A stretch of 64,000 nucleotides of DNA from Petaurus breviceps papuanus. Lineage: Eukaryota > Chordata > Mammalia > Diprotodontia > Petauridae. Position numbers and translations under genes: made by a program. A model generated the notes under the pieces. That model searched no databases, was not told where the DNA came from, and saw nothing but the letters and a program-made list of their open reading frames with translations. The stretch is taken from NCBI GenBank assembly GCA_028583685.1, contig JAMXIF010000220.1, positions 39,234,426-39,298,425 on the forward strand, written 5' to 3'. This document shows, one piece after another, positions 1 through 11,944 of this stretch. Each line of letters begins with the position of its first letter. The stretch's first letter is position 1.

Positions 1-530
1 GAAGAGAATCCTACCTACCTGCCAGCAAAGAGATTCCTGAAATTGCCCTCTGATCAGCTACTTGGTCCCCCCCACCATCTGGGGGCCTGGAGGTCTGGAA
101 GCAGCCACTGCTGCTACTGCTGCTGCTTCTGCAGCTACTGTCACCTGTGCTGCCCCAGGAGGCAGGGACCAGAGCATACTCTTCTCTCATCCAGGTCCAA
201 CAGGGTGTCCCCACTGACTTTTTACTTTGTCCTTGCCATTTTGGGGTTGAGAAGTCCAGATACCACCAGAGCTGCCAGTGATTCAGTACCCAGAGTTCTG
301 CTCCAGTCTGATTTATGCTGGCATGGCCCTCACAGAACTGCACTTCCCTCTCAGCTGGGTGCAATAGTCCCTTCCTGTCATCCTGGCAGGCTATCTCAAG
401 TATTAGATTTGTCTAACTCTGTTGTTGTGTGGGTTCTGTAGCTATAAGATTTGCTTGGAGTCATTTTTACATAATTGTGGGATAAGCTCAAGCAAGTTCC
501 TGCTTTAACACTGCCATCTTGCCTCCACCC
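1..530 (-). mobile_element. L1/HAL1 5' untranslated region, antisense, clipped by window edge
   Basis: Read on the minus strand, the piece starts near 530 with the GGAGGCAAGATGGCAG-type opening seen at the 5' ends of the other L1/HAL1 copies here (around 11050, 32000, 47570 and 57620). It then runs through the same GC-richer 5'UTR that those copies share. Open frames of about 117 and 132 codons in it are chance frames in the 5'UTR. The body of the element lies to the left of the window, so L1 cannot be told from HAL1. Confidence 0.8.
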
Positions 531-630
531 TTCCCTTTGCTTTTTTCTGTTATTCCTTTAATATTGTTGTAAAATTATGTTGAAACCAGTAACCCTTAAA
601 GTCCCATTAACCTATGTAATGAAATGTAAT

Positions 631-801
631 ATTTTTTTCTTTTCTTTTTTTTTTTTAAGCAATCGGGGTTAAGTAACTTGCTCAAGGTTACATGGCCAGT
701 TATTTCTGGGTGTGGTGCTGAGTGTCTGAGTCCGGATTTGATCCAGGTCATCCTGAAACTGGAGCCAGTGCTCTTACTTGCTGAGCCACCTGGCCGCCCC
801 T
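631..801 (-). mobile_element. tRNA-derived SINE, single unit of the 'B' (right-hand) type
   Basis: Minus-strand SINE with the head GGGCGGCCAGGTGGCTCAG, a pol III box-A-like and box-B-like head, a CCCAGAAATAACTGGCC motif and an A-rich tail. A 12-bp TSD, ATGAAATGTAAT, flanks it at 619-630 and 802-813. It matches the right half of the dimeric SINEs at 25739 and 30154. Confidence 0.85.
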
Positions 802-862
802 ATGAAATGTAATGTTAAGGCATTTTTGCTATGTAAGGGACATGAAATATCTTTGGACCTAA

Positions 863-1276
863 TGTAATGGTAATGGTAATTTGAAGATTTTCCCTGCCCT
901 CTAATAGACTGAATATAATCACATGGAGTATGTGGTGGGAGGGATTTAATGAAGGGTGTGCAGCAGAGCCCACAGGATTCAGAGCAACTAGCTGGTAGGA
1001 GAGAGAGGACACACTCAGGGAGACAGCTAGGCTTGTGAGTGTTGGTTTGTGGGAAGGTTAAAGGATGGTGTGGCTCTCTGCTACATTGTGGTGTATCAAC
1101 TTATATGTTGCTATGATGGATTCAGTTTCCTGGTGTTGGGATTTGGTTTTCTGGTATCTGAATAGATGTTTTGCTTCTGTCTTATAGATGGAGATTCTGT
1201 TATATTTTGGGATTGAGAACTATGCCGGCATATTTAAAGTCTCTGTCAGTGCTGTGAATATTGTGTTGGGACTACA
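863..1276 (+). repeat. Solo LTR of ERV-L type (about 414 bp)
   Basis: It begins TGTAATGGTAATGG and ends in CTACA. It aligns along its length with the LTR at 30757-31223: the same opening, the CACATGGAG stretch, the CAGTTTCC/GGCTTTCTGG segment, and the closing part around TATATTTTG. No internal viral sequence adjoins it, so it is a solo LTR. The flanking 5-mers do not match, so the edges are good only to a few bases. It is old and decayed. Confidence 0.7.
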
Positions 1277-2484
1277 GTGAGGGGAAAGAATATGAATGCT
1301 TCTGGTTTTTTTTAATTAAAATTTATTTAACAATAATAAAATATTGATGTTAGGTAATTTATGAGATGGTTCTGCTCTATGATATCTGAGTTCGGAAAGG
1401 GAACTTCAGAAATGGAAAGTTTGTTTTTGTTTTTGTGTTTTCTGGCAAGGAGGGATAATATTAGGGAAAGTCTTAAGAGGGCATTTTCAATTGGAGTTCT
1501 ATGGAAGTTCCTTTGAGGTTCACAAGCATTCCAGGTAAAGGACAATGCTGTGCAAGGTTGTTACAAAAAGTGAAAGTATCAGACTTGAGATTAGGAGACT
1601 ATCAAAGACAAACCTCACCTACTTCACAATTTTTAAGGGTTCTTTCAAATTTTGCATTTCTTAGCTCTTTAATAGTTTATGTGATGGAGATGGAGATGAA
1701 TAATACAATATCTATTGAAACAATTAAGTAGCAACAATATACACAAACATCTGGGTACCTTATACAATAAGAGTAGAATTCCTCTTTATGTCAAAAGTTT
1801 TCAGAGTTACGTTATTTCAGAATGATAAAAACAGAATAAAACAGTACTTGTGCTTTACATCTCAGTGCAAACAAAAATGTGTAATCCTCTTCTCTTTTCT
1901 CTGAAATAGGTCTTATCTCATTGAACTGGAAAAGAAAAAAGAAAAAAAATATACACCAGTGACTATTTACCCATTGTCAAGATTTGGTGACCTCCTTAGT
2001 TTGAGAAGAATGATTTTTGTTTTTCAGGGAAATACATTTCTTTTTGCTCTTACCTTCTGCACTGAATTTTGTGGCAACTTGCATGTTTTCTTTTCAATGC
2101 CACATTTTATTGTTTTTATTTTAATTTTTTAATAAACTCTGCTATCTACCTATATATATGTATATATATATATACATCTATTGCTACATCTATATTATAC
2201 TTTCCTAACTCTAGTGCCATCCCTTAGAGCAAAGAATAAGAGAAAGTAGTCTAGCAAAACCAACCAATACCTCAATGAAGTTTAAGAATACATACAATGC
2301 TATGCACTAATAGCCCTTACACACAGTCCTCTTATCTCTCATCTACTCTGACTTTTCACAGATCAGCTCCCACTTCTGAGATACGTTCCTTCTTCAACTG
2401 TGCTTTGGCTTCCTTATTCTTTTCAAGTCACAGCACAAATACCCCTTCTGCATAATACATTTACTGATCTGAACTGCTTGTGCC
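1277..2484. other. Unassigned AT-rich sequence
   Basis: No gene or repeat family recognised. It contains a short TA-rich microsatellite at 2151-2174. Two open frames on opposite strands (1327-1545 and 1501-1731) show no similarity I can recognise. Confidence 0.5.
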
Positions 2485-2745
2485 ATTTCTCATTAATTGT
2501 TGTTGTCTAGTTCTTTCAGTCACATCCAATTCTTCATGATCCTTTTTGGGGTTTTCTTGGGAAAGATATTGGAGTAGTTTGCCACTTTCTCCTCCAACTT
2601 ATTTTATAAGTAAAGAAACTGAAGCAACCATGGTTAAGTGACTTTCCCAGGGTCATACAGCTAGTTATTGTCTGAGACTGGATTTGAATTCAAGACTTCC
2701 TGCCTTCATGTCCTGCACTCCATCCACTGCTCCACCTAGCTGCCC
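2485..2745 (-). mobile_element. Mar1-type CORE-SINE with RTE-like tail
   Basis: Antisense copy of the long marsupial CORE-SINE. On the plus strand it reads from the RTE/Bov-B-like tail (TTCAGTCACATCCAATTCTT, then CATGATCC), through GGTTTTCTTGGGAAAGATA, to the core (GGGTCATACAGCTAG) and the tRNA-like head ending at CCACCTAGCTGCCC. Such SINEs are thought to be mobilised by RTE LINEs because they share the tail. Confidence 0.85.
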
Positions 2746-2839
2746 TCCCTCACCAATTAGCTTGTATATAATTCACTTATGTTTATTTTGTATTTATTCT
2801 TTACATATTTATTCCATATATGTTCATAATCATAAATTT

Positions 2840-2950
2840 TCTCATCTCTGATAGAGTGTATGCTCTTCAAACACAAGAGGGTTTAATTTTTGGGTTTTTT
2901 TTATCTCAAACATTTAGCGAAATCTCTGGAATATGGGATGTATTGAGTAA
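2840..2950. repeat. L3/MIR3-like 3' end fragment
   Basis: The order of words (AGAGTGTATGCTCTTCAA, then a TTTTATCTC region, then GGAATATG and TTGAGTAAA) resembles the conserved 3' terminal segment of L3-type LINEs and MIR3. Strongly decayed. Confidence 0.35.
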
Positions 2951-3084
2951 AATCCTATTGTTTGCTTGATTGATAGAATTGCACAAAAAGTAAGAAATCC
3001 CTTTTCTTATCTCCTCTTTGAGACTGAACATTTTTATAATAATTATAATGCTTAGTTCTTGTCTCCATGCACATTATTATAGCC

Positions 3085-3720
3085 GTTATATCTTTGTTTT
3101 CTTGGTTATGATTATTTTATTTTGCATCAGTTCATATTTTTCATAGTTCTCTTAATTCTTCACATCCATCTTTTCTAACAATATAGTGATATTCCATTAC
3201 ACTAATTTATCATAATTTGCACAGCCATTACCAAATCAATGGATATTTAACAGAGTTACTATTTCCTGGATACCACTAAAAGTGCTATTATTAAAATTTT
3301 GGTGTATATGGGGGCCTTTCATTCTGCTTTTTGCCTCCTTTGGATACATGTCTAGTAGTAGGATCTGTGGTTCACTGTATAGGACATCTCAATAATTTTC
3401 TTAACAAAATTATGAAGTTCTGTCCAATAATTTAAAAAATATTTATTTTACAGCTTCATCAATAGTATATCAGCATGACCATTTTCCCACAAAACTTCCA
3501 ATATTGACCATTCTCTATCTTTTTATCTTTCTTTGCCAATCTGTTGGGTGTGAGGGCCAACTTTAGGCTTGTTTTGATTTAAATTTCTCTTATTGTTCAT
3601 TTTCAGTAATCTTGTCATATTACCATTAATAGTTTGCAATTCTTCTGACTCCTGTTTATGTATATCCTTTGACTACTTATCAATTGGGGGAATAGTTCTT
3701 GGTCTTACATTGTAATGCTA
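3085..3720 (-). mobile_element. L1 3' end, antisense, old copy
   Basis: Collinear with the antisense L1 3' sequences at 31230-31985 and 53130-53830: GTGATATTCCATTAC, then a GCACAGCCATTACC segment, CCTTTGGATACATGTCTAG, GGGTGTGAGGGCC and CTTATCAATTGGGGG. This spans the end of ORF2 and part of the 3'UTR. More diverged than the other two copies, so probably older. Confidence 0.75.
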
Positions 3721-3951
3721 TCTTTCGGAAGTACTCCATTCACTTCTAATAGAGATTCTAGGAATGTCTTATGTGTTATTTAATGATTGAATAAATGTCA
3801 TGTAATTATGATATATTTTATGCATATGATAAATATATAATTTATTTAATGTCTTAGGATATTAAATTATATATTTTTGGAGTGAGGAAAATATGTACTC
3901 AAAGTTGTACTATCTGTTCAGGGACTCTTTCCAATTTTTTGTCTTTGTTTC

Positions 3952-5079
3952 TGTAATGGTAATGAAATTTAAAGATCCTTTTTTATCGGTAAGCTAAGAG
4001 GTACTTAGCATCTAGCTCAAGTTAGGCCTCTGTTAAAGAAACAGAAGGTATGAACTCCTATTGCTGACATAACAGGAAGGGGCTGAAAAGGGAGGAGCAA
4101 TACTGTATATAAGGAAAATCCCCAGAGAGGGAGAGTCAGAACTCCTTGGAATAAGCTTCCTGGAGGCAGAAGCAGCTGCTGCCAAGGAGGCTGAAGAGGA
4201 AAGGCCCAGGCTGGAGAGAATGATTTTAATTATGGGAACCTGGGTGAAGTGATTTTTATTCTGGGAACAAACTGGAGCTTCTGCTGGGAGCTGCAGAAGA
4301 CTGAGGAAGCATGACTGTGATTCTGGTACTTTGAATTGTGGCTTTGTGGCTTTGTTAAGCCTTGACTTCCCAGGAACAGAGACTGGGAAGGATTTAAGGT
4401 GGACTGGACACTGTGAGCTTCAGCATGGGAAAGGAACAGCATGGAGAGCTGGACAAGGAACTGGGAGATTTCCGCCTTTGAACCCAAGTGACAGTTTGGT
4501 GAATCCAGGTAGGAGCTGGGACCATGGAAGGGGATGCAGGGAATCTAAGAGATCACCCTGAGACAAACTGAAAGAAGACTTTACTTGGATACTGTGTATT
4601 AACTGAGAAGATTGTAACTTATTTGTGTCTGAGGGGTAGATGGCCTGTGTATTTTACACTACCCCTTAAGAGAGTGCTGAGCAGTGACTGATATTATAAC
4701 TTAGTGTGCTCCATGAGGGGAGAACTTTGACTATTGTATTTTGTGACCCAAGCCTCCTTAAGGATGATTGAGTGATTGAGTTAATTGAATGATTGAGTTA
4801 CTAAGTGGATTGACTAAATGATTATACTTTGTTCAAAACTGTGTGACCACTGTGTTGAAAACTATGTGGCCATTTTCTGTGATAAGTTGTTGTGAATACT
4901 GTATTTTGATTATCTGTGATAAGCTGTAACATTGTGAATGCTGTACCTTGAATTACTGTGAAAGTTTTGCTCTGATTTGTTAGTGAATAAATAGAGTGTT
5001 CACTATACTATGTGATCAGAATCTTAAAATCTGTTCACAGTAGCATTCTTCTGGAAAGTTGCTCTTGCTTGGCTTTACA
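3952..5079 (+). repeat. Solo LTR of ERV-L type, about 1.13 kb
   Basis: Begins TGTAATGGTAATG and ends GGCTTTACA. The flanking 5-mers GTTTC (3947-3951) and GTATC (5080-5084) fit a 5-bp target duplication with one change. A TATA-like GTATATAAGG lies near 4104 and an AATAAA near 4985, giving a plausible U3-R-U5 order on the plus strand. It aligns with the LTR at 54379-55436, especially over the last 250 bp. No viral genes are attached. Confidence 0.82.
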
Positions 5080-5357
5080 GTATCCCCTCTGCCTAGCACT
5101 GTACCTGGAACATAATAGATGCTTTTTGATTGACTAATTGATTTAAATCTTGTCCATAATACATTGCCTACATGAACAAAGACAGATTGTTTAAACTCAC
5201 CATACCCAGATAATTATCTAAGCCTATAAATTTCATAAGAGTTTTTGATCTGCACAGGAGGGTATAGTTTTCACTCTAGGGATTATACACTCTGACAACA
5301 GTAAAGTCAGGAACTATACCACCCTCCCCCAAAAAACTGCAATATGTCTATATGTAT
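5080..5357. other. Unassigned, with a short L3/MIR3-like 3' end
   Basis: GCCTAGCACTGTACCTGG followed by a TAATAGATGC-type run at 5090-5145 resembles the 3' terminus of L3/MIR3 elements. The rest is unrecognised. Confidence 0.35.
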
Positions 5358-5612
5358 GGATAACTGGCACAGTGGATAGAGTTCAGGACCTGGAGTCAGG
5401 AAGACTTTTCTCCCTGAATTCAAATTCAGCCTCAGACACTTGCTAACTTATGACCTTAGGCGTGTCACTTAACCCTGTTTGCCTCAGTTTCCTCATCATA
5501 AAATGAGCTAGAGAAGGAAAAGGCAAATCATTACAATATCTCTGTCAAGAAAACCCTAAATCGGGTCATGAAGAATCAGACAGAACTGAAAAATTACTGA
5601 ACATCAACATAC
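5358..5612 (+). mobile_element. Mar1-type CORE-SINE with RTE-like tail
   Basis: Sense copy: head GGCACAGTGGATAGAG, core CTCAGACACTTGC then CACTTAACCCTGTTTGCC, then GGAAAAGGCAAATCATTAC and the RTE-like tail GGGTCATGAAGAATCAGACA. Mildly decayed. Confidence 0.85.
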
Positions 5613-6239
5613 ATATATAGGAGATATGACTGGGTAAGGACTGAACCTGTGATTTCATTCATGTACTAAATTCTAGTGAATAACCTCTCTTGATAAATGT
5701 AGATTGGCACCTCTTCCACTTATATTATGGATCAATCATAGAGCTAGTATATGTCAGAAGCCTGTTGTCTGAAGGAGATCTAATCACTAGACCAAGCTTA
5801 GTGTCATGCATATATATATATATGTATATATATATTCACATGTGCTCACATACATAAATATGTATTGATCATATATACTTATTCACATATGCATAAAACT
5901 ATGATTTGATTGGTATAGGCTGCTCCTAATGGGGGAACTCCCTCTACCAATGCAGATACCAACTGTTCTGAAAATTATGCACTAGACAGCTGAGAGTTTG
6001 ATTGCATGTTGAGCAAAAGGTCAGCCAACCTATGGTGACTCAACAGAGAGTTTTCTTATTTCTCCTAAGGCCTCTAAAGGAAGTATCCCTCCTCTGAATA
6101 GACAACTGCAGGATGAGGGCTCCTTTTGAGAGAAACATAATATTTATTACTAAGTACACATATTTAAAGCAGGAATGAGAAAGGAACATTCAGTAGACCT
6201 AGCTGCAGACTAACCACATTAATATAAAGAAACCTTAAT
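5613..6239. other. Unassigned sequence with TA microsatellite
   Basis: TA-repeat with ATATATGT variants at about 5811-5835. Nothing else recognised; no supportable open frame. Confidence 0.5.
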
Positions 6240-6390
6240 ACACCTGTTTTCAAAATCTGACTTCAATTGTTATCTGGATGAATTTGGACAAGTGTATTAG
6301 CTTTCTTGGACTTCAACTTCTTCATCTATAAAATAAAGGGTTTGGACTGGATGGTTCCTTGTCATAATAAATTGATGGCCTAATAAACTA
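6240..6390 (+). mobile_element. MIR fragment
   Basis: Core and 3' part of a MIR: CTGACTTCAATTGTTATCTGG, then TTCTTCATCTATAAAAT, then GGTTTGGACTGGATGGTTCC. This is the usual MIR order of core followed by the GGACTAGATGAT segment. Confidence 0.65.
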
Positions 6391-7685
6391 CAACTTTGTT
6401 TCTTCTAGGAAATGGGCACCCTGTTTGCCTCAAATGTTTGTCCAATTCACCTTTTTTGTAAAAATTGAGATGGAAAGGAGTAGAAACAGTCAAGCAGTTC
6501 AAATTTTCTGATTGGCCTGACTATAAAAAAAAATCTTTGCTACTCAAACAATCTAAATAAAATGCCAGGTCTAACTAGTGTGGAGTCTATAGTACATCTC
6601 AAAAATATCAAGCAAACAAACAAATAAATTTAAAAGGAGAAACAGCTTTGGAAATTCCTTACTTGAATTTTAATTATTGAAATTAAACATTTACATTTTT
6701 ATTTTTCTTGATGAAATACATGGAAAAAAATATTAAGTTATTTGTTAAATTCTAGCTCGATTTTAAATATAGTATTATTTGAAATCATAGAACTAAATCT
6801 AGTTTTCATGCCTGGTCTTACCAATTATGTTACACTTCTCACCAGGTAAAAGACATTGATCAACCAAGAGAGAGTCCCATACCAATGAGCTTTGGTCCTT
6901 GGGCTATAGTCTAATATTGCAAGACACTAAGGACAAATCATCTTGTTTGAATCACACAACAATTCTGTGTGGTAGATACTGCAGATATCATTATACCCAA
7001 TTGGTAGATAAAAAGTAACTAACATTGAATATATTAAGGTACTTGCTTGTCAATGCTTACATAGCTAATTAATATCAGAGGTATAAATTGAATTCATTTT
7101 TTTTCCTTCCTCCAGGTCTAGAACCATATTTACTACCAGCAGATGACCCGCAACATTCCCCATCGTGAAATGCAGCTCTAGCCACATTAAGATTTAATTG
7201 GAAAATACTTAACTAACTAAATAAAAGTATTATAGAACAGAATGTTAATATGTGGTTTTCAGAGATCCTTATGTCCAGTTTAGTGGCCCACATTTCTATC
7301 TGAGTTTAACATCACTGAACTATATGATATATATGAACTATGATATATGTATTAGTCATGACAACCTTCATTAACATTAACATTAATTAACATTAAAATT
7401 AACATTAACTAAGTGCATATGCTCTGCTGTTTCTACCCTTTCATGCCACAACCCAGCCTCCTATATTGGCCAATATGTAAAGAATATTTGGTCTGAATAC
7501 ATATGCACATCAATAAAATTCCAAATGGTTGCAAATGACATAATTTTATTAGTCTCTATCTAGTATTAAGGTATGCTCAATGAAAGTTAATCAAATTATT
7601 TGGTATTATACATAAAAATCAAAAGAGTAACTGACTAGACTTGTCACTTTCAAATCAGCTGCTTTATGTAGACAAAACTAGTTTG
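6391..7685. other. Mostly unassigned AT-rich sequence
   Basis: Possible MIR/THER remnant near 6935-7100. An imperfect ATTAAC short tandem repeat at about 7371-7410 is visible. No gene evidence. Confidence 0.45.
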
Positions 7686-7939
7686 TTGTCCTTGTTCAGT
7701 TACTTTCAACAATTTCTAACTCTTTGTGACCCTATTTGAGGTTTTTTTTTGGCAAAGATACTAGAAGGATTTACCATTTCTTTCTCCTGCCCATTTCACA
7801 GCTGAGGAAATTTAGGCAAATGGGATTAAACAACTTGATAAGGGCCATACAGCTAGTGTCTGAGGTTAGATTTGAACTCAGGTCTGGTCTTCCTGACTCC
7901 AGGAGCAGCACTCTATTTTCTATGCCACCTAGCAACCCC
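7686..7939 (-). mobile_element. Mar1-type CORE-SINE with RTE-like tail
   Basis: Antisense: tail TTCAGTTACTTTCAACAATT, then TTTGGCAAAGATACTAGAAGG, then the core with CATACAGCTAGTGTCTGAGG and a head ending GCCACCTAGCAACCCC. The open frames of 100 and 86 codons across it are shadows of the SINE. Confidence 0.85.
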
Positions 7940-8149
7940 AGAGAGAAATACACCCATACACCTACCCACCCATCCCACCCCCACCAACTTATACATAGAA
8001 ATGGATATATATGCATCAATGAAATAATCACTTTATAAAACTTCTATGAATGACTTTCATTCTTATTGATTAAAAATAATCCATGGTTAGGAATGACCTA
8101 AGGGTCTATAGCAGAATATTAGTATAATTACCTTTATTAAACCTGTCCC

Positions 8150-8330
8150 TGACATATGTTTTTGAGTATACATATCTGCATATACATTTGTATAAACATA
8201 TGATATATATTTGCATAATTTCTACATAGATACAAAGTATGGATACACAAGACACTGACGTGTATATATAGGTATGCACACATATGTGTATACTTATACA
8301 TATACATACACATTACATATATGGCTTTTG
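8150..8330. repeat. ATACA/TATATG microsatellite-like tract
   Basis: Imperfect alternating purine-pyrimidine repeats (ATACATAT, GTATATAT). The 67-codon minus frame here encodes only Tyr/Met/Cys/His-rich low-complexity residues, typical of translated microsatellite. Confidence 0.75.
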
Positions 8331-9499
8331 CTTCAAACATGACTTATTAAAATGGTTTATATAATTCTTTTCACTTTGCAATGTAGAATACAACCATAGT
8401 GGATTTCATTATATAGTCCATCCTAAGACTGGTACAACACATTTTTCATTGTATTCAAAATATCCTTTACCTCCAGTGTAAATAAATATCCTTTACATTC
8501 CGCCTAATTTCTCTAAGTTCTGGGCCTTTGGACATCTGCTGTATATATTTTTTCCCTCAATATTACACTTGACTATGTATTGGATGATTCGTTCAATATT
8601 GCCTGGGAAAAGAGAATTGCAACAAACAAAGCATTCAGTAAAACATCTAGTCTCTTGTTCTTAAGGCAAGTGGAATCAGAGTTTCTTTTCTACTATTTTT
8701 CAAAGAAAGGTATATTAAAGGTAACTATATTAATATTATGCTAAAACCCTTTAGGGTTCCTCTAACCTAGAAAAATAATCTATGAGAATGAGAGCTGTTC
8801 ATAAAAGTTTCATTTTTTAAAAGTTCAGTGATTTATTTTTAAGGAAATTCTAGGTTTGTGGTTTATTTTATATTTTTTACATGTCTAGGATACACAAAGA
8901 TGAATCACTTTCCATATTACACAAAGGTTTCGAATCTATTAGGATAATATCAGTGTGAGATGAAGATGTGAACCAATGGGATATCCTCGATTAAAAATTT
9001 CCAGGATATTTTATATACAGCAAATACTATTGCCTAGATCACAAATGGTTTTAGTTCTGATTGTCAACAAGGGGTCTTTATGACAACCAGTACAATTTAG
9101 ATCTAGTTGAGGGAAAGAAAAAGGAGATATGTAAAGAAAGTTGGGGAGCAGTACATCATACATTACGTACATCATAACTGATTTCTGCATAAGAAATTAG
9201 ATTTGGCAAAGAATAAAAGGGGAAGAAAAGTAGGACTAGGAAAAAGGAATGCAAAATATATAGAGAAAACAAAGAGCTGATCATATTAACAAGTGGTAAA
9301 ATAAAAGATTAACAAGCATCTCCTATGTGAGGGACCCTTGTTCTTAATTAAGGAATAGTTAATAATGGTTATAGAATGGTTTCAGCCACAACTTTTGGTT
9401 GAACCTCAGTAGTGATCTTTCTTCCTAGTATCAACAGAAATAAAATTATAATCCCAACAGATCATGGCCCATTATTTCAAAAGTCAGAGTACAAATGTT
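8331..9499. other. Unassigned sequence
   Basis: No recognised repeat, RNA or coding feature. Confidence 0.5.
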
Positions 9500-9690
9500 T
9501 TGGTTGAATTTCCACCACTAGCCTGAACTTTAATCTCCTCCTTACTCAGAAAATTTGGGTCCTACTTCTATCACTTTAGGTAAATCACTTAAACTCTCCA
9601 GACTTCAGTTTACTGTAAAGCAAGGGGATTTGACAATATTACCTCTGACCTTTTGGTCTCCTATTCTAAATCTTGTAATCTTATGAAATA
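9500..9690 (+). mobile_element. MIR fragment
   Basis: GGGTCCTACTTCTATCAC, then GGTAAATCACTTAAACTCTC, then CAGTTTACTGTAAAGCAAGGG and TGTAATCTTATGA: the standard MIR core and 3' order, diverged. Confidence 0.65.
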
Positions 9691-10894
9691 ATGATAATAA
9701 ATAATAAAACCCATTAATTCTAAAATCAGACAAATTCCAGATCTGATTTAGTGTCAAACTTGATCAGTGTCTTCATGGGGCTTTTGAATCACTTGCTATT
9801 GTGAATGTATATTACATCCATTATCCAAAAACTAGACATTAAGATGTTTCACAGTTATCTTCATTTCTTTTTCACATAACCTGTGGTAGCATCCTTACCA
9901 TCAGCCCACTGAGGTAGTTAAGAGAGCTGAAAAGTAGATACAACTTCTCAAACTACTTTTTGTCATCAGTTAGAAGGATGTTAGACTGAATGCATTGACA
10001 ATGGGAAGTACTCCTCATCAGTCTAAAATAAATGTGCTGTCTAAAATTTCCCATTTTTAAATAAATTTGCCTCTTTCTCCACAGAGCACATGTTATGCAC
10101 CGGCGGGTGGGTCTGTGGGGGGGGGGGAAGAAGTCATAAAAGCTAGCAATAAAAGCACAGAAACACCCTTAACCTCTACATGAGTCTTTTATGTTCCAGA
10201 AAGAATATATATTTTGGAAGGAAGGACTTTGAATGATGAAAGCAGAATGAATGTTGCTTGAAGCCGACCATTTCTTTTAGCTGTCAGTGTTTTTTTTTTC
10301 TTTCTTCTTTTTTTGTTTTGTTTTATAGCTTTTTTGGCTTTATAAAGTACATTGACACACTGCCTTGGACCTCTAGCTTGCTATCTATTGCATTTTTTTC
10401 TGACTAAGTGAGATGCCACTTTGAAAAGCATTGAGGCATCACAGTTAAATCACACCCACTATCAGTGCAGACAGCCATGGAGTGAATTTACTACTACTTA
10501 CTGTTTCAGCATTTAATTCATTTCATGTTGAGGAGGACTATGGTAATCACCAAGATATGATAGAAGAGAGACAGATTAGACAGATTTGGGCCTGTGTAGA
10601 CATTCTTCCTCTTACCTATTAAAAAATTAATAGATGCCATGAGCTCCTAATAGATAGCTGTTTCATTCATGAGTCTTGCCTTCAAATGTAGCACCAAACC
10701 AAATAGAGATTTTAGAAATGAGAGGCTTCACATGTAGTCAACTCAATCTGAAATATATGTGTCATATTCATGTATACACATAGTTTTTAAAGTTGAGACT
10801 ATACAACATAAAAACACCATTGGAATATGATAGATTTAATTATTCTTTTTTTTGTAAGAAGATAGATGGGCAATTGGTTCTTTTGAATGGATAA
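9691..10894. other. Unassigned sequence, with a G-run
   Basis: A G homopolymer of 11-12 bases at 10117-10128, near a CACCGGCGGGTGGG patch, is the only GC-rich spot. Otherwise complex sequence with no recognised family. Confidence 0.5.
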
Positions 10895-11040
10895 AAATAG
10901 CTAATATTTATTTGGGACTTTAAGGCTTACAAAATACTTGAGCTATCTTATCTCATTTGATCCCTACAATAACCATGGAAACATGTGCTTTTATTAACTG
11001 AATTTTGTGTGAAGATATTGAGATTAAAAGAATTTAAGTG
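10895..11040 (-). mobile_element. MIR/THER-type CORE-SINE, left part, split by HAL1
   Basis: ATATTTATTTGGGACTTTAAGG, then a CTTATCTCATTTGATCC and a GATATTGAGATTAAAAG segment are the tail-side part of a CORE-SINE. The remainder resumes at 14243 after the HAL1 insertion. AAAAGAATTTAAGTG at 11026-11040 is repeated with one change at 14243-14257, marking the HAL1 target-site duplication. Confidence 0.8.
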
Positions 11041-11944
11041 GAAAATGTTGCGGCAGAGCCAAGATGGTGGAGTAAAAGAAGGGACTTGCTTGAGATCTCC
11101 CAAAACTCCTCCAAATACATGTAAAAAAGGACTCTAAGCAAATTCTAGAGCTACAGACCCCACAAAATGACAGAGTGAAAAAAATCTCCAGGTGAAATCA
11201 GCCTGGAAGGTTAACAGGAAGGGTCTTTTGCACTGGACCAGGAATGGAGCAGTCTAGTGTGAGCCACAGCAACACAGATGGGGTGGAACAGGCCTCAGGG
11301 GACTGAATCACTGGCAGCCATGATGGTTTCCAGACTTTTCAACCCACAAACACCAAAGACAACATAAATCAGTGGGAAAACTCTGTCAGATTTGGATGAG
11401 AGAGGAGCATGGCCAGTCCCAGCCCCAAGCAGTAGAAGTGATGGCAGCAGCATCAGCAGTAGCAGCAACAGCAGCAGGAGCTGATTCTGAATCCCTGGGC
11501 CCACAAAAGGTATAGGGATTAAGCAGCTGATCAGAGGGGTTTCAGGGATCACTTTGCTGGCACTGAGGCAGGGTTTTCTTGCTTTGCCCTGCTTGGTACT
11601 GGGCTGCAGTTCTGGGTGGTGGTGCTGGGGTCAGGAGGAGCACTGGTAAGATGGACCTTGTGATGGTGGTGGAGAGGGAAACTTCCTCTAAATTACAAGG
11701 CAGAAAAGAGTGCTTGTGGACACTCATAGACCAGAGAAGAGGCCAGGAAAGGAGTAAACCCCTTGCCTTTGATCATACCATCTTGGAAAAGGTGAAAATT
11801 TACAGGTCACTAGAAGTATCTTTGTAAACAGCTGCATAAACCCCCTGAAATTTGGAACTATATACCCGCCCTGACGCACACCCCCACTGGAAGAAGAGTA
11901 CCATCTTGAAAAAGAGTTATAAAGTCAAGTAATTGTCTAGAAAA

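Noticed and set aside
43-441. 132-codon plus-strand frame, Cys/Ser-rich
   Set aside because: Antisense reading of an L1/HAL1 5'UTR including its CTG-type repeat.
8137-8340. 67-codon frame rich in Tyr, Met and Cys
   Set aside because: Translated ATACA/TATATG microsatellite.
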